A DNA stretch of 64,000 nucleotides from contig CAMFGZ010000002.1 of the NCBI GenBank assembly GCA_945952105.1, forward strand, positions 62,001 to 126,000, in the 5' to 3' direction. Shown one piece after another: positions 55,111 to 63,700 of this stretch; position 1 is the stretch's first letter, and each line of letters opens with the position of its first letter. The notes beneath the pieces are model-generated. The model was not told where the DNA came from, ran no database searches, and saw only the letters and a list, made by a program, of their open reading frames with translations. Both the position numbers and the translations under genes were made by a program. Source of the DNA: an uncultured Rhodospirillaceae bacterium. GTDB taxonomy: Bacteria > Pseudomonadota > Alphaproteobacteria > Reyranellales > Reyranellaceae.

Positions 55111-55680
55111 ATGAAAGTCCAAGTCAATTCCATCCGAGCCGGCAACGTCATCGAGTACAACGGCAAGCTCTGGGTCGCCGCCAAGGTCCAGCACATCAGC
55201 CCCGGCAAGGGCGGTGCGTTCGTCGCCATCGAGGCCAAGGCGCTGCGCGAGGGCAACAAGCTGCAGGAGCGCTTCCGCTCGGGCGAGACCATCGAGCGGG
55301 TCCACATCGACGAGCGCGAATGCACCTACCTGTTCAAGGACGAGAACGGCTTCACGTTCATGGACAAGGAGACGTTCGAGCAGCTCGTGGTCGGCGCCGA
55401 CGTCCTGGACGAGGACCAGTCGCGTTGGCTGCAGGACGGCATGGAAGTGACCGTGTCGCTCTATGAAGGCACGCCGGTCGGCGCCGAGTTGCCGAAGACG
55501 GTCATCCTGGCCGTCACCGAAGCCGACGCCGTCGTGAAGGGCCAGACGGCCTCTTCTTCCTACAAGCCGGCCATCGTCGAAGGCGGCATCCGCGTGATGG
55601 TGCCGCCGCATATCGGCGTGGGCACGCGCCTGGTGATCAACACCGAGGAAGGCACCTACATGGAACGCGCCAAGGACTAG
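55111..55680 (+). CDS. efp: translation elongation factor P
   Basis: EF-P relieves ribosome stalling at polyproline. The 189-residue product starts MKVQVNSIRAGNVIEYN, and the modified loop is ISPGKGGAF with the acceptor lysine K33. Domain III has GVGTRLVINTEEGTYMERAKD (in parts) at the end. Lysine at this position and the nearby epmA gene indicate beta-lysylation. The window has many proline-rich proteins (TolA, CpoB, the OmpA-like protein at 56731), natural clients of EF-P. Confidence 0.96.
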   Translation: MKVQVNSIRAGNVIEYNGKLWVAAKVQHISPGKGGAFVAIEAKALREGNKLQERFRSGETIERVHIDERECTYLFKDENGFTFMDKETFEQLVVGADVLDEDQSRWLQDGMEVTVSLYEGTPVGAELPKTVILAVTEADAVVKGQTASSSYKPAIVEGGIRVMVPPHIGVGTRLVINTEEGTYMERAKD

Positions 55681-55689
55681 GCGCGTCAC

Positions 55690-56601
55690 GTGGCCCTCCC
55701 GACCAACCGTCCTCCCCGAGAAACACCGGTCGCCCGCGTCGGCCGCGCCCCGATGGGCGAGGCGCGCGAGCGTTCGGGCCCGCCCGAGCGCAAGTCGCTG
55801 GCGACGCGCTCCGCCACGATCACCGTGATGATCCGGGCAGCGTTTGCAGCGGCCAAGAGCCTGAAGCGCGACTTCGGCGAGGTCGAGCATCTGCAGATCT
55901 CCGAAAAGGGTCCCGGCGACTTCGTGAGCCATGCCGACATCAAAGCCGAGCGCACGCTGCGCACCGAGCTGTCGCGCGTCCGTCCGGACTACGGCTTCCT
56001 CGGCGAGGAAGGCGGCGAGACCAAGGGCGATGGCCGCAACCGCTGGATCGTCGACCCGCTCGACGGCACGACCAACTTCCTGCACGGCGTCCCCCACTTT
56101 GCCATCTCGATCGCACTCGAGCGGGAAAAGGAGATCATCGCGGGCGTCATCTACCAGCCGATCTCCGACGAGCTGTTCTGGGCGGAGAAGGGTAACGGCG
56201 CCTACATCGACACCCCGAATGCCCGTTCGCGGCGCCTGCGCGTCTCGGGCCGCAAGGATCCCGCACGCGGCCTGATCGGCACCGGAATCCCGCACATCGG
56301 CAAGGGCAACCACGCTGCCTATCATGCCAAGCTGGCGGCCGTGACCGAGCGGACCGCCGGCGTCCGCCGCTGGGGCGCCGCCGCGCTCGACCTCGCCTTC
56401 GTGGCGGCCGGCCGCTACGACGCCTTCTTCGAGTTCGGCCTGGCGCCATGGGACGTCGCGGCCGGCATCCTGATGGTGCGCGAGGCCGGCGGCCTCGTGG
56501 GCGACATCGCGGGCCAACCCTACGAACTGGGCGGACCCTCGCTTCTCGCCAGCAACTTCGGCCTGCGGGACGCCATGGTCGACATTCTGTCCAAGGCCTG
56601 A
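55690..56601 (+). CDS. suhB: inositol monophosphatase family protein
   Basis: The metal-dependent phosphatase has GEEGGETKGDG, the DPLDGTTNFLHGVPHFAISIAL signature (metal aspartates, in pieces), and the later WDVAAGILMVREAGG. It acts on myo-inositol-1-phosphate or as the SuhB antitermination partner. At 303 residues from a GTG at 55690 it has ~45 extra N-terminal residues, arginine- and proline-rich, without a good ribosome site; a start nearer ATRSATITVMIRAAF (about 55800) is plausible and would match homologues better. It follows efp by 9 bases. Confidence 0.88.
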   Translation: MALPTNRPPRETPVARVGRAPMGEARERSGPPERKSLATRSATITVMIRAAFAAAKSLKRDFGEVEHLQISEKGPGDFVSHADIKAERTLRTELSRVRPDYGFLGEEGGETKGDGRNRWIVDPLDGTTNFLHGVPHFAISIALEREKEIIAGVIYQPISDELFWAEKGNGAYIDTPNARSRRLRVSGRKDPARGLIGTGIPHIGKGNHAAYHAKLAAVTERTAGVRRWGAAALDLAFVAAGRYDAFFEFGLAPWDVAAGILMVREAGGLVGDIAGQPYELGGPSLLASNFGLRDAMVDILSKA

Positions 56602-56730
56602 GGCTCCAGCCGCTTTCGCTGCCGTTCGACGGCATGAAATTCGTCCGCAGGCGCGTCGCCGCCGGCGGTTGAGCACGTGGATTCCATTCGGTATGGTCGA
56701 TTGCCAAATCCCTTGGAAAGGCAATTGGTT

Positions 56731-57711
56731 ATGCCCCCCTCTTCGGTCGCTGCACGCAGCCTGGCTCTCGCCGTTCTCGGCGTCGGCGCTGCGGCTTTCG
56801 CGGCGCACGGGCAGAACGTCACCGCCTTCAATCCCTACTCCGGCGCGGGTCTCCCCGGTGGCCCCCTTCCGCAATATGTCTCCCAGCCTGCCGCGCCGAC
56901 CGTCGACACGGGGAGTCCGGCTCCGACGGCTGGCCCGGCCTTCAATCCCTGGGCCTCCGGTGGTCAGGTTCCCCGGCCAAGCCAGGCGTATGTGCCAGCG
57001 GCTCAGGCTTACGATCCCGGGGCCGCTCTGCCGCCGCCGCCAGCCGGGCGGATCTCGAGCCGCATCGTTGCCGTTCCCGAGTTGACGACGAGCGACGGCA
57101 AGCCGAAGGCGAGCGCCAGCCGTGGTGCGCCGAAACCCACCCCGGTCGCGGCCGTTTCGCCCAAGGCCCCGTCCGCACCTCCCTCACCGCCTGTCGCGAA
57201 ATCGACGGCTGCCGCGAAGCCACCGGCGACCGCTGCCTCCTCGACCGCCGTTGCGGTGGCTACTCCTGCGGGACCGCCAAAGCCGCCAGTCGAAGCGACG
57301 CCCGCCGCGAAGTCCGCAAGCGCACCTCCGGCCGCGGCGACCTCCGCCTCCCCGGCGGCGGCGCCTCCCGAACAGAAAATGGCGGCGCTCGCGTCACCGC
57401 CTTCGGCACCGGCGCGGGTTCCGCTCACGCTCACGCTGGCGTTTCCGCCCCGATCGGCCGAACTATCAGAGACGTCCAGGACGGAGCTCGACCGGCTGGT
57501 CAAAAGCATAGCCGATCGCGGTCCGCGCCAGGTCGAATTGCGCGCCTTCGCCGGCAACGGCGAGCCGGACAGTCGCAAGGTTTCACTCGCGCGGGCCCTC
57601 AATGTTCGCACCTACCTCATCGACAAAGGGGTGAAGTCGAAGATCGAGATCGGCACCTTTGCCAGCAGCGACGGCAACGAACGCGTCGATATCGTGGTAC
57701 CCAACACATGA
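56731..57711 (+). CDS. secreted OmpA-like C-terminal domain protein with long proline/alanine-rich linker
   Basis: The ~326-residue protein has a signal peptide (SLALAVLGVGAAAFAAHGQ). About 190 residues of low-complexity Pro/Ala/Ser linker (KPPATAAS, PPAAATSASPAAAPPEQ) follow, then a C-terminal OmpA-like domain from VPLTLTLAFPPRSAELSETS to ERVDIVVPN, with AFAGNGEPDSRKVSLARALNVR and the DK/R peptidoglycan-contact pattern. The domain is shorter than Pal's and lacks a lipobox. It precedes the proton-channel pair by 39 bases and probably belongs to the same envelope machine (inference). Confidence 0.8.
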   Translation: MPPSSVAARSLALAVLGVGAAAFAAHGQNVTAFNPYSGAGLPGGPLPQYVSQPAAPTVDTGSPAPTAGPAFNPWASGGQVPRPSQAYVPAAQAYDPGAALPPPPAGRISSRIVAVPELTTSDGKPKASASRGAPKPTPVAAVSPKAPSAPPSPPVAKSTAAAKPPATAASSTAVAVATPAGPPKPPVEATPAAKSASAPPAAATSASPAAAPPEQKMAALASPPSAPARVPLTLTLAFPPRSAELSETSRTELDRLVKSIADRGPRQVELRAFAGNGEPDSRKVSLARALNVRTYLIDKGVKSKIEIGTFASSDGNERVDIVVPNT

Positions 57712-57750
57712 TCGCTCGCGGGCAGCGCACCATGGGCAGCGGGAGTTCGC

Positions 57751-58902
57751 ATGAGTAATCCGCTTCCCTACCTCGTCCGCATGCTGCTGTTCCTCGCGAT
57801 CGTGGCCTGCATCGCCTACCTGCTGCACCACGATCTGCTGCGCGTTTTCATGAACACGCCGATCCTGAACAGCGTCATCGTCGGCGTGCTCGTGGTCGGC
57901 ATCTTCTTCGTCATGCGCCAGGTTCTTTCGCTGTGGCCCGAGGTGCGCTGGCTGCGGCGCTTCCAGCATCGCGAGCCCGGCGCTCCGCCGCTCGATCCCG
58001 GCTCGATCGACCTGATGGCGCCAATGGCGGCCATGATGGGCGAGCGGCAGGACAATTTCCGCCTTTCGCCGACGGCGACGCGTGCGATGCTCGACGGCAT
58101 CGCCAGCCGCCTCGACGAACGGCGAGAACTCAGCCGCTACATGATCGGCCTGCTGATCTTTCTGGGCCTGCTCGGCACTTTCTGGGGTCTGCTGGAAACC
58201 ATCGGCGCCGTCGCCGACGCCATCGTCGGCATGCAGGTGACCGGCGGCGATGCGGTCCAGATGTTCGCCAAGCTGAAGCAGGGCATCGAGGGACCGCTCA
58301 AGGGCATGTCCACCGCCTTCGGCGCGTCGCTGTTCGGCCTGTCGGGCTCGCTCGTGCTGGGCTTCCTGGAACTGCAGGCCAGCCAGGCGCAGGGCCGCTT
58401 CCACACCGAACTCGAGGAGTGGCTGGCCGGCGCCACACGCCTGTCCAGCGGCACCCTGCAGACCGAAGGCGAACAGGGTGTCTCGGCCTATGTCGAGGCG
58501 CTGCTGGAGCGGACCGCGGACGGACTGGACGATCTCACCCGCACGCTTCGCCGCAGCGAGGAAGGTCGCGAGCAGGCGGCCGCCGCCAACGCGGCGCTGG
58601 TCGAGCGCCTCTCCTCCCTGACCGAAAGCATGCGCTCGCAGCAGGCGCTGCTGGCGCGGCTCGCGGAGCAGTCCATCGAGTTGCGCGGCACCGTTGCACG
58701 CCTGACCGAACGCAAGCCGGAAACCGCCGACCATGACGCGCTGCTGGCACATCAGCGCAATCTGGAATCCGGTCTTGCGCGTCTGATCGACGAGAGCGTG
58801 CGCAGCCGCACGGCCCTGGCCGACGAGCTGCGCGGCGAGTTCCGCCTGCTCGCGCGCACCATCGCCTCGACGCGCGGCGCGACGCCGCCGGGCGACGACT
58901 AA
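57751..58902 (+). CDS. MotA/TolQ/ExbB-superfamily proton channel with long cytoplasmic tail
   Basis: The 383-residue protein has helices at residues ~8-28 (LVRMLLFLAIVACIAYLLHH), ~38-58 (NSVIVGVLVVGIFFVMRQVL), ~130-150 (MIGLLIFLGLLGTFWGLLET) and ~188-210 (FGASLFGLSGSLVLGFLEL). GLLGTFWGLL and GMSTAFGASLFGLSGSLVLG are the MotA/ExbB signature pair. The ~170-residue C-terminus is a predicted coiled coil (RTLRRSEEGREQAAAANAAL), far longer than in TolQ and reminiscent of ZorA tails. It sits 5 bases before its MotB-like partner. The family uses proton or sodium flow; what it drives here is unknown. Confidence 0.88.
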   Translation: MSNPLPYLVRMLLFLAIVACIAYLLHHDLLRVFMNTPILNSVIVGVLVVGIFFVMRQVLSLWPEVRWLRRFQHREPGAPPLDPGSIDLMAPMAAMMGERQDNFRLSPTATRAMLDGIASRLDERRELSRYMIGLLIFLGLLGTFWGLLETIGAVADAIVGMQVTGGDAVQMFAKLKQGIEGPLKGMSTAFGASLFGLSGSLVLGFLELQASQAQGRFHTELEEWLAGATRLSSGTLQTEGEQGVSAYVEALLERTADGLDDLTRTLRRSEEGREQAAAANAALVERLSSLTESMRSQQALLARLAEQSIELRGTVARLTERKPETADHDALLAHQRNLESGLARLIDESVRSRTALADELRGEFRLLARTIASTRGATPPGDD

Positions 58903-58907
58903 CCGCC

Positions 58908-60107
58908 ATGGCGGCCGCATCCCGCCGCCGCGGAGGAGGCTCGGCCGACTATACCTGGCCGGGCTACGTCGACGCGTTGACCACACTGCTGATGGTCCTG
59001 ATCTTCCTGCTGTCGCTATTCAGTGTCGCCCAGTTCACGCTGACCGACACGCTGAACACGCGCGACAGCGCCATCGAGGCTCTCAACAAGCAGCTCGGCA
59101 GCCTCGCCAACGTCCTCTCCATCGAAAAGGCCGCCAGCGAGGGGCTGAAGCAGGATCTCGAAAAGCTCACCCTGCAGCTTCGCCAGAACCAGGCCGAACG
59201 CGACCGGCTGAGCGCCGATCTCACGGCCCAGCGCGGCGCCGCCGATGCGCTCAAGATCGAGCGCGATGCGCTCACCGAACGCCTGACCTCGATGCTGGCC
59301 GAACGCGACCGGCTCGCCTCCTCTCTCGAAAGCTCCAACAAGGAGGCGGCGGCCAAGTCCGACGATCTTCAGAAGGAAATCGAACGTCAGCGCCTTGAAC
59401 TCACGCGCCTCGCCGCTTCGCTGGCCGCCGCCAACCAGGACAAGGGCAAGTTGTTCGGCGATCTCACCGAGGAGCAGAAGCTCAGCGCCGAGCAAAAGGC
59501 GGCGGTCGTGCGCCTCACCGCCGAGCTGGCCGCCCTCAAGGACGAGCTGGCCCGCCTCGGCACCGCCCTCGACGCCGCCGACGCCAAGGCCAAGGACCAG
59601 CAGGCGCAGATCGTCGACCTCGGCCAGAAGCTCAACCGTGCGCTCGCCAGCAAGGTCGAGGAGCTGGCGCGCTACCGCTCCGAATTCTTCGGCAAGCTGC
59701 GCGAGGCGCTGCGCGGCCAACGCGACGTGCAGATCGTCGGTGACCGGTTCGTATTCCAGTCGGAAGTGCTCTTTCCGTCGGGCTCGGCGAAGCTGGCGGA
59801 GAGCGGCGAGAAGCAGCTCGCAAACGTCGCCAAGCGGCTGGTGGAGATTTCCGCCACGATCCCCAAGGACATCAACTGGGTCCTGCAGGTCGACGGCCAC
59901 ACGGACAACAAGCCGATCAGCAACGCGACCTACCCGTCGAACTGGGAATTGTCGGCCGCCCGCGCCATCGCCGTCGTGAAGTTCCTTCACAGCGAGGGCA
60001 TCCCAAACAACCGCCTCGTGGCGGCCGGCTACGGCGAATACCAGCCGCTCTCGTCCACCGACACGACCCGCAATCGCCGAATAGAGCTCAAGCTCACCAA
60101 TCGCTGA
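58908..60107 (+). CDS. MotB-like OmpA-family stator protein with ~200-residue coiled coil
   Basis: The 399-residue protein has one N-terminal transmembrane helix, YVDALTTLLMVLIFLLSLFSV, with D22 at the place of the proton-carrying aspartate of MotB/ExbD. A long heptad-rich coiled coil (~45-250: TEEQKLSAEQKAAVVRLTAEL and similar) follows, then an OmpA peptidoglycan-binding domain with QVDGHTDNKPISNATYPSNWELS and GYGEYQPLSSTDTTRNRRIEL. It is the natural partner of the channel encoded just before it. A rigid shaft anchored to peptidoglycan is implied (inference). Confidence 0.9.
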   Translation: MAAASRRRGGGSADYTWPGYVDALTTLLMVLIFLLSLFSVAQFTLTDTLNTRDSAIEALNKQLGSLANVLSIEKAASEGLKQDLEKLTLQLRQNQAERDRLSADLTAQRGAADALKIERDALTERLTSMLAERDRLASSLESSNKEAAAKSDDLQKEIERQRLELTRLAASLAAANQDKGKLFGDLTEEQKLSAEQKAAVVRLTAELAALKDELARLGTALDAADAKAKDQQAQIVDLGQKLNRALASKVEELARYRSEFFGKLREALRGQRDVQIVGDRFVFQSEVLFPSGSAKLAESGEKQLANVAKRLVEISATIPKDINWVLQVDGHTDNKPISNATYPSNWELSAARAIAVVKFLHSEGIPNNRLVAAGYGEYQPLSSTDTTRNRRIELKLTNR

Positions 60108-60133
60108 ATTGACGCCCCTTCTGAGACCCGGGC

Positions 60134-60562
60134 CTAAAGAAGCCCTAGTCTCTTCAGCTCCGCTGCCATTTCCGGCGGCATGTCGGCGGTGTCGCCGCTC
60201 GACAGGTCCGGCGGCGCACGTTCGGGTTCGAGGTAGCGCCAGCCCTGGAAGGCCTTGCAGGCACGCGGCGCGGTCTGGATCAGCGTGCGCTTCAGCTTGA
60301 TACGGCAGAACTTCTTGCCGCTCTCCTCGTCGAAATCGTCCTCGAAGCCGACCAGCTCCTGGCGGACACGGATGACGCCGCGGATCACCCAATAGAGCGA
60401 GCCGCCCTCCAGATCCCCGCTCCGGCGCGGCGAATTTCGCGTGTAGACCCAGTGCGGCGAGCGTGGCGACTGCCGGCGCTCCTTGCGCCGGGCCGCCTGT
60501 ACTTTCTTCATGTGGGCAAGATTGTCGACGCCGACCGCGAGCTTGATGAGATGCAACGCCAT
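60134..60562 (-). CDS. DUF1489 family protein
   Basis: The 142-residue protein begins MALHLIKLAVGVDNL and has GGSLYWVIRGVIRVRQ and TAPRACKAFQGWRYLEP, characteristic of DUF1489, a family confined to alphaproteobacteria. No signal or membrane segment. Its function is unknown. It converges on the MotB-like gene with a 26-base gap. The 161 bases upstream (60563-60723), toward the macroglobulin gene, show no further gene. Confidence 0.86.
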   Translation of the reverse strand: MALHLIKLAVGVDNLAHMKKVQAARRKERRQSPRSPHWVYTRNSPRRSGDLEGGSLYWVIRGVIRVRQELVGFEDDFDEESGKKFCRIKLKRTLIQTAPRACKAFQGWRYLEPERAPPDLSSGDTADMPPEMAAELKRLGLL

Positions 60563-60723
60563 CGCTTGCGATTAGTACGCCGGATGCCACCTGCTCAAGC
60601 GCGGCCTATCCACAGCGTGACCTTCCCGCCACAGCCTGCGAGAATTGCGGGCCGGACTTCAGACTCCACATTGTCTGCACAATCCACGCTCTAAAGTCCC
60701 GGCGCTTTTCCTGCGGGGTTCTT

Positions 60724-63700
60724 ATGAATCGTTCGACGCTGGTTGCCTTGGTTGTGGCGCTGATGCTGGGATCCGGCATTGCGGGCTACCTGATCGGGAG
60801 GCCCGTCGATTCCGTCGACCGCCCCGTGCCGACCCGCATCGCGACGACGACGCCTCAGGCCGCGGCACCCGCCAGTCCGTCGACGGCTTCCACTCCCGCC
60901 GCACCCCCCTCCACGCCCGCGCAGGCCGGGACGCAGTCAGCCGCGCCGACGCCGATCGCCCAGCCGCCGGCCCTGCCCACCGATCCTTTCGCCTTCCGCC
61001 GTGTGGGCGTCGATTCGAGCCGCTCGGAAGCCGAAGCCTGCCTTGCCTTCAACAAGCCGCTCGCGACCGGCGATGTGAAGTATGGCGACTTCATCCGCTT
61101 AGAGCCGGAAGCCAAGACGGCGCTGCGCATCAGCGAAGACCGGCTGTGCATCGCGGGGCTGGCCTACGGCCAGGACTATACCGTGAAGCTGCTGGCCGGC
61201 TTTCCGGGCAGCAACGGCGAGAAGCTGCGCGACGAGCAGAGCGTGAGCGTGGCGCTCGGCGCCCGTCCGGCCGTCGTGAACCTGCCCGGCAAGGGCTTCA
61301 TCCTGCCGCGCGGCAGCGCCGCCGGCCTGCCCGTCACGACCATCAACGTCTCCAAGGTCGGCATCTCGGTCTATCGGGTGAACGAGCGCGGCATCGATCG
61401 CTTCGCGGCGGACCGCTACTACGACGTGGCCTTCCCCGGCTCCGAGCCGATCACCGAGTCATGGTCGCTGCGCAGCTGGCTGAACGGCAGCAACGGCGCC
61501 GAGCAGTGGACCGGCACGATGGAAGTGCGCAACGCGCCCAACCAGGCCGTCGTCACCGCCTTCCCGATCCGTGAGACGATCAAGGACTGGAAGCCCGGCG
61601 CCTATTTCGTCGTCGTCTGGAACGCCGCCAAGCCACCGTCCCGTGACTATGACGACGACGAGTCGACTGGTAGCGCCGCCGGCCTGTGGGTGATCGACAC
61701 CGATATCGGCCTCACCTCTTTCAGCGGCGACGACGGGCTCAACGTCTTCGCGCGTTCGCTGCAGACCGCCCAGCCGATGGCGGGCATCGAGGTCACCGTG
61801 CTGTCGCGCGGGAACGAGCCGATCGGCAAGGTGATCACCGGCACAGACGGCCACGCCTCCTTCGCCGCCGGCCTGCTGAAGGGTACCGGTGCCGCCGAGG
61901 CGGTCGCGGTCATGGCGCAGGACCCCGCCAAGAAGGATTTCTCGCGTCTCGAGCTCACCAAGTCGGCCTTCGACCTCTCCGATCGCGGCGTCGACGGCCG
62001 AGCCCAGCCCGGCCCGGTGGACGCCTTCCTCTACACCGAGCGCGGCGTCTACCGGCCCGGCGAGACGGTGCAGCTCATGGCGCTGGTCCGCGACGACGCG
62101 GCCAACGCGCTCTCCAACCTGCCCGTCACCCTGATCGTGAAGCGGCCCGACGGCAGCGAGTTCACGCGCTTCACCCACGCACTGCAGGCCTCGGGCGCGG
62201 TCTCGCAGGCGATCGACCTGCCGAAATCCTCGCGCCGCGGCCGCTGGTCGGTCACCGCCCATATCGATCCCAAGGGCGCGCCTGTCGGCCGGGTCGAGTT
62301 TTCGGTCGAGGATTTCGTGCCCGAGAAGCTCAAGGTCGAACTGACCTCCGAGCAGGCGATCATCAAGCCCGGCAACGTGAACAAGTTCGGCCTGTCGGCC
62401 GATTTCCTCTACGGCGCACCCGCTTCCGGTCTCGGCGTCGAGGGCGAGATGCGCATCACGGTCGACGACACGCCCTTCCCGGCGTTCGCCAAGTACCGGT
62501 TCGGCCCGGAAGAAGCCCGCGAGAAGTTCGAGCCGCCCTTTATCGAACTCAAGGGCGAGGATACCGACGAGGCCGGCAAGTCCAGCCTCGAATGGGCGGG
62601 CGACCTCTCCAAGGACACGGTCCTGCCGCTGCGGGCCTACGTCCAGGCCCGCGTCTTCGAGCCGGGCGGCGGCCGCGCCACCAAGACCGACAAGGTCGTG
62701 CCGGTGCGCACGCGCGACACCTATCTCGGAGTCGCCTCCACCTTCGACGGCCGCTATGCCCGCGAGGGACTGAATACCGAGTTCGACCTGATCGCGGTCG
62801 ACGGCACCGGCAAGCAGATCGCGCGCCCCTCGCTCGAGTACCGCATCGAACGTATCGTCTTCGCCTATCAATGGTACCAGGTCGACGGCCGCTGGCGCTG
62901 GCAGTCGGTCCAGAACGTCCGCCTCATCACGTCCGAGAAGGTGACGCTGAAGGCCGACGCCCCGGTCCGCCTGTCACAGCGCCTCGACTGGGGGCAGTAC
63001 AAGCTCACCGTCGTCGATAACGAGGCCAATACCTCGACGAGCCTCGCCTTCTATGTCGGGTGGTACGGGGGCGACTCGACCGAGGAGGCGCCCGATACGC
63101 TGCGCGTCGCCAGCGACCGGCAGAACTATGCACCGGGCGACAATGCCCGCCTGCGCATCGAGGCGCCCTTTGCCGGCGAGGCGCTGATCGCCATCGCGAC
63201 CGACCGCATCGTTTCCACCCAGGCGGTGCAGGTGCCGGCCGGCGGCGCGACCGTCGAGATTCCGGTGAAGGCCGAATGGGGTGCCGGAGCCTATGCGCTG
63301 GTCACCGCCTGGCGGCCGCTCGCCGCACCCGCCGAACGCACGCCTACGCGCGCGATCGGCGCGGTCTGGCTTGGCCTCAATCCGGCGTTGCGCACGCTCG
63401 CTGTCCAGATCGGCACGCCGGAGAAGATCACGCCGCGCCAACGCATCGAAGTGCCTGTGAAGGTATCCAACCTGCAGGCCGGCCAGGAAGCGTTCGTGAC
63501 CCTGGCCGCGGTCGACGAAGGCATCCTGCAGCTCACGCGCTACAAGACGCCTAATCCGGCTGACTACTATTTCGGCAAGCGTCGGCTTGGCGTTGCAATG
63601 CGTGACGATTACGGCCGCCTGCTCGACACGCGCGCCGACGAGCTGGGCCGCATCCGGGCCGGCGGCGACGCCGGCGAGATCGGCGGGCTCGACATCGTGC

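Noticed and set aside
56731..60107. Zorya anti-phage defence system
   Set aside because: ZorA/ZorB-like geometry is present, but no ZorC, ZorD helicase or ZorE nuclease gene is nearby and the surrounding genes are housekeeping; kept only as an analogy.
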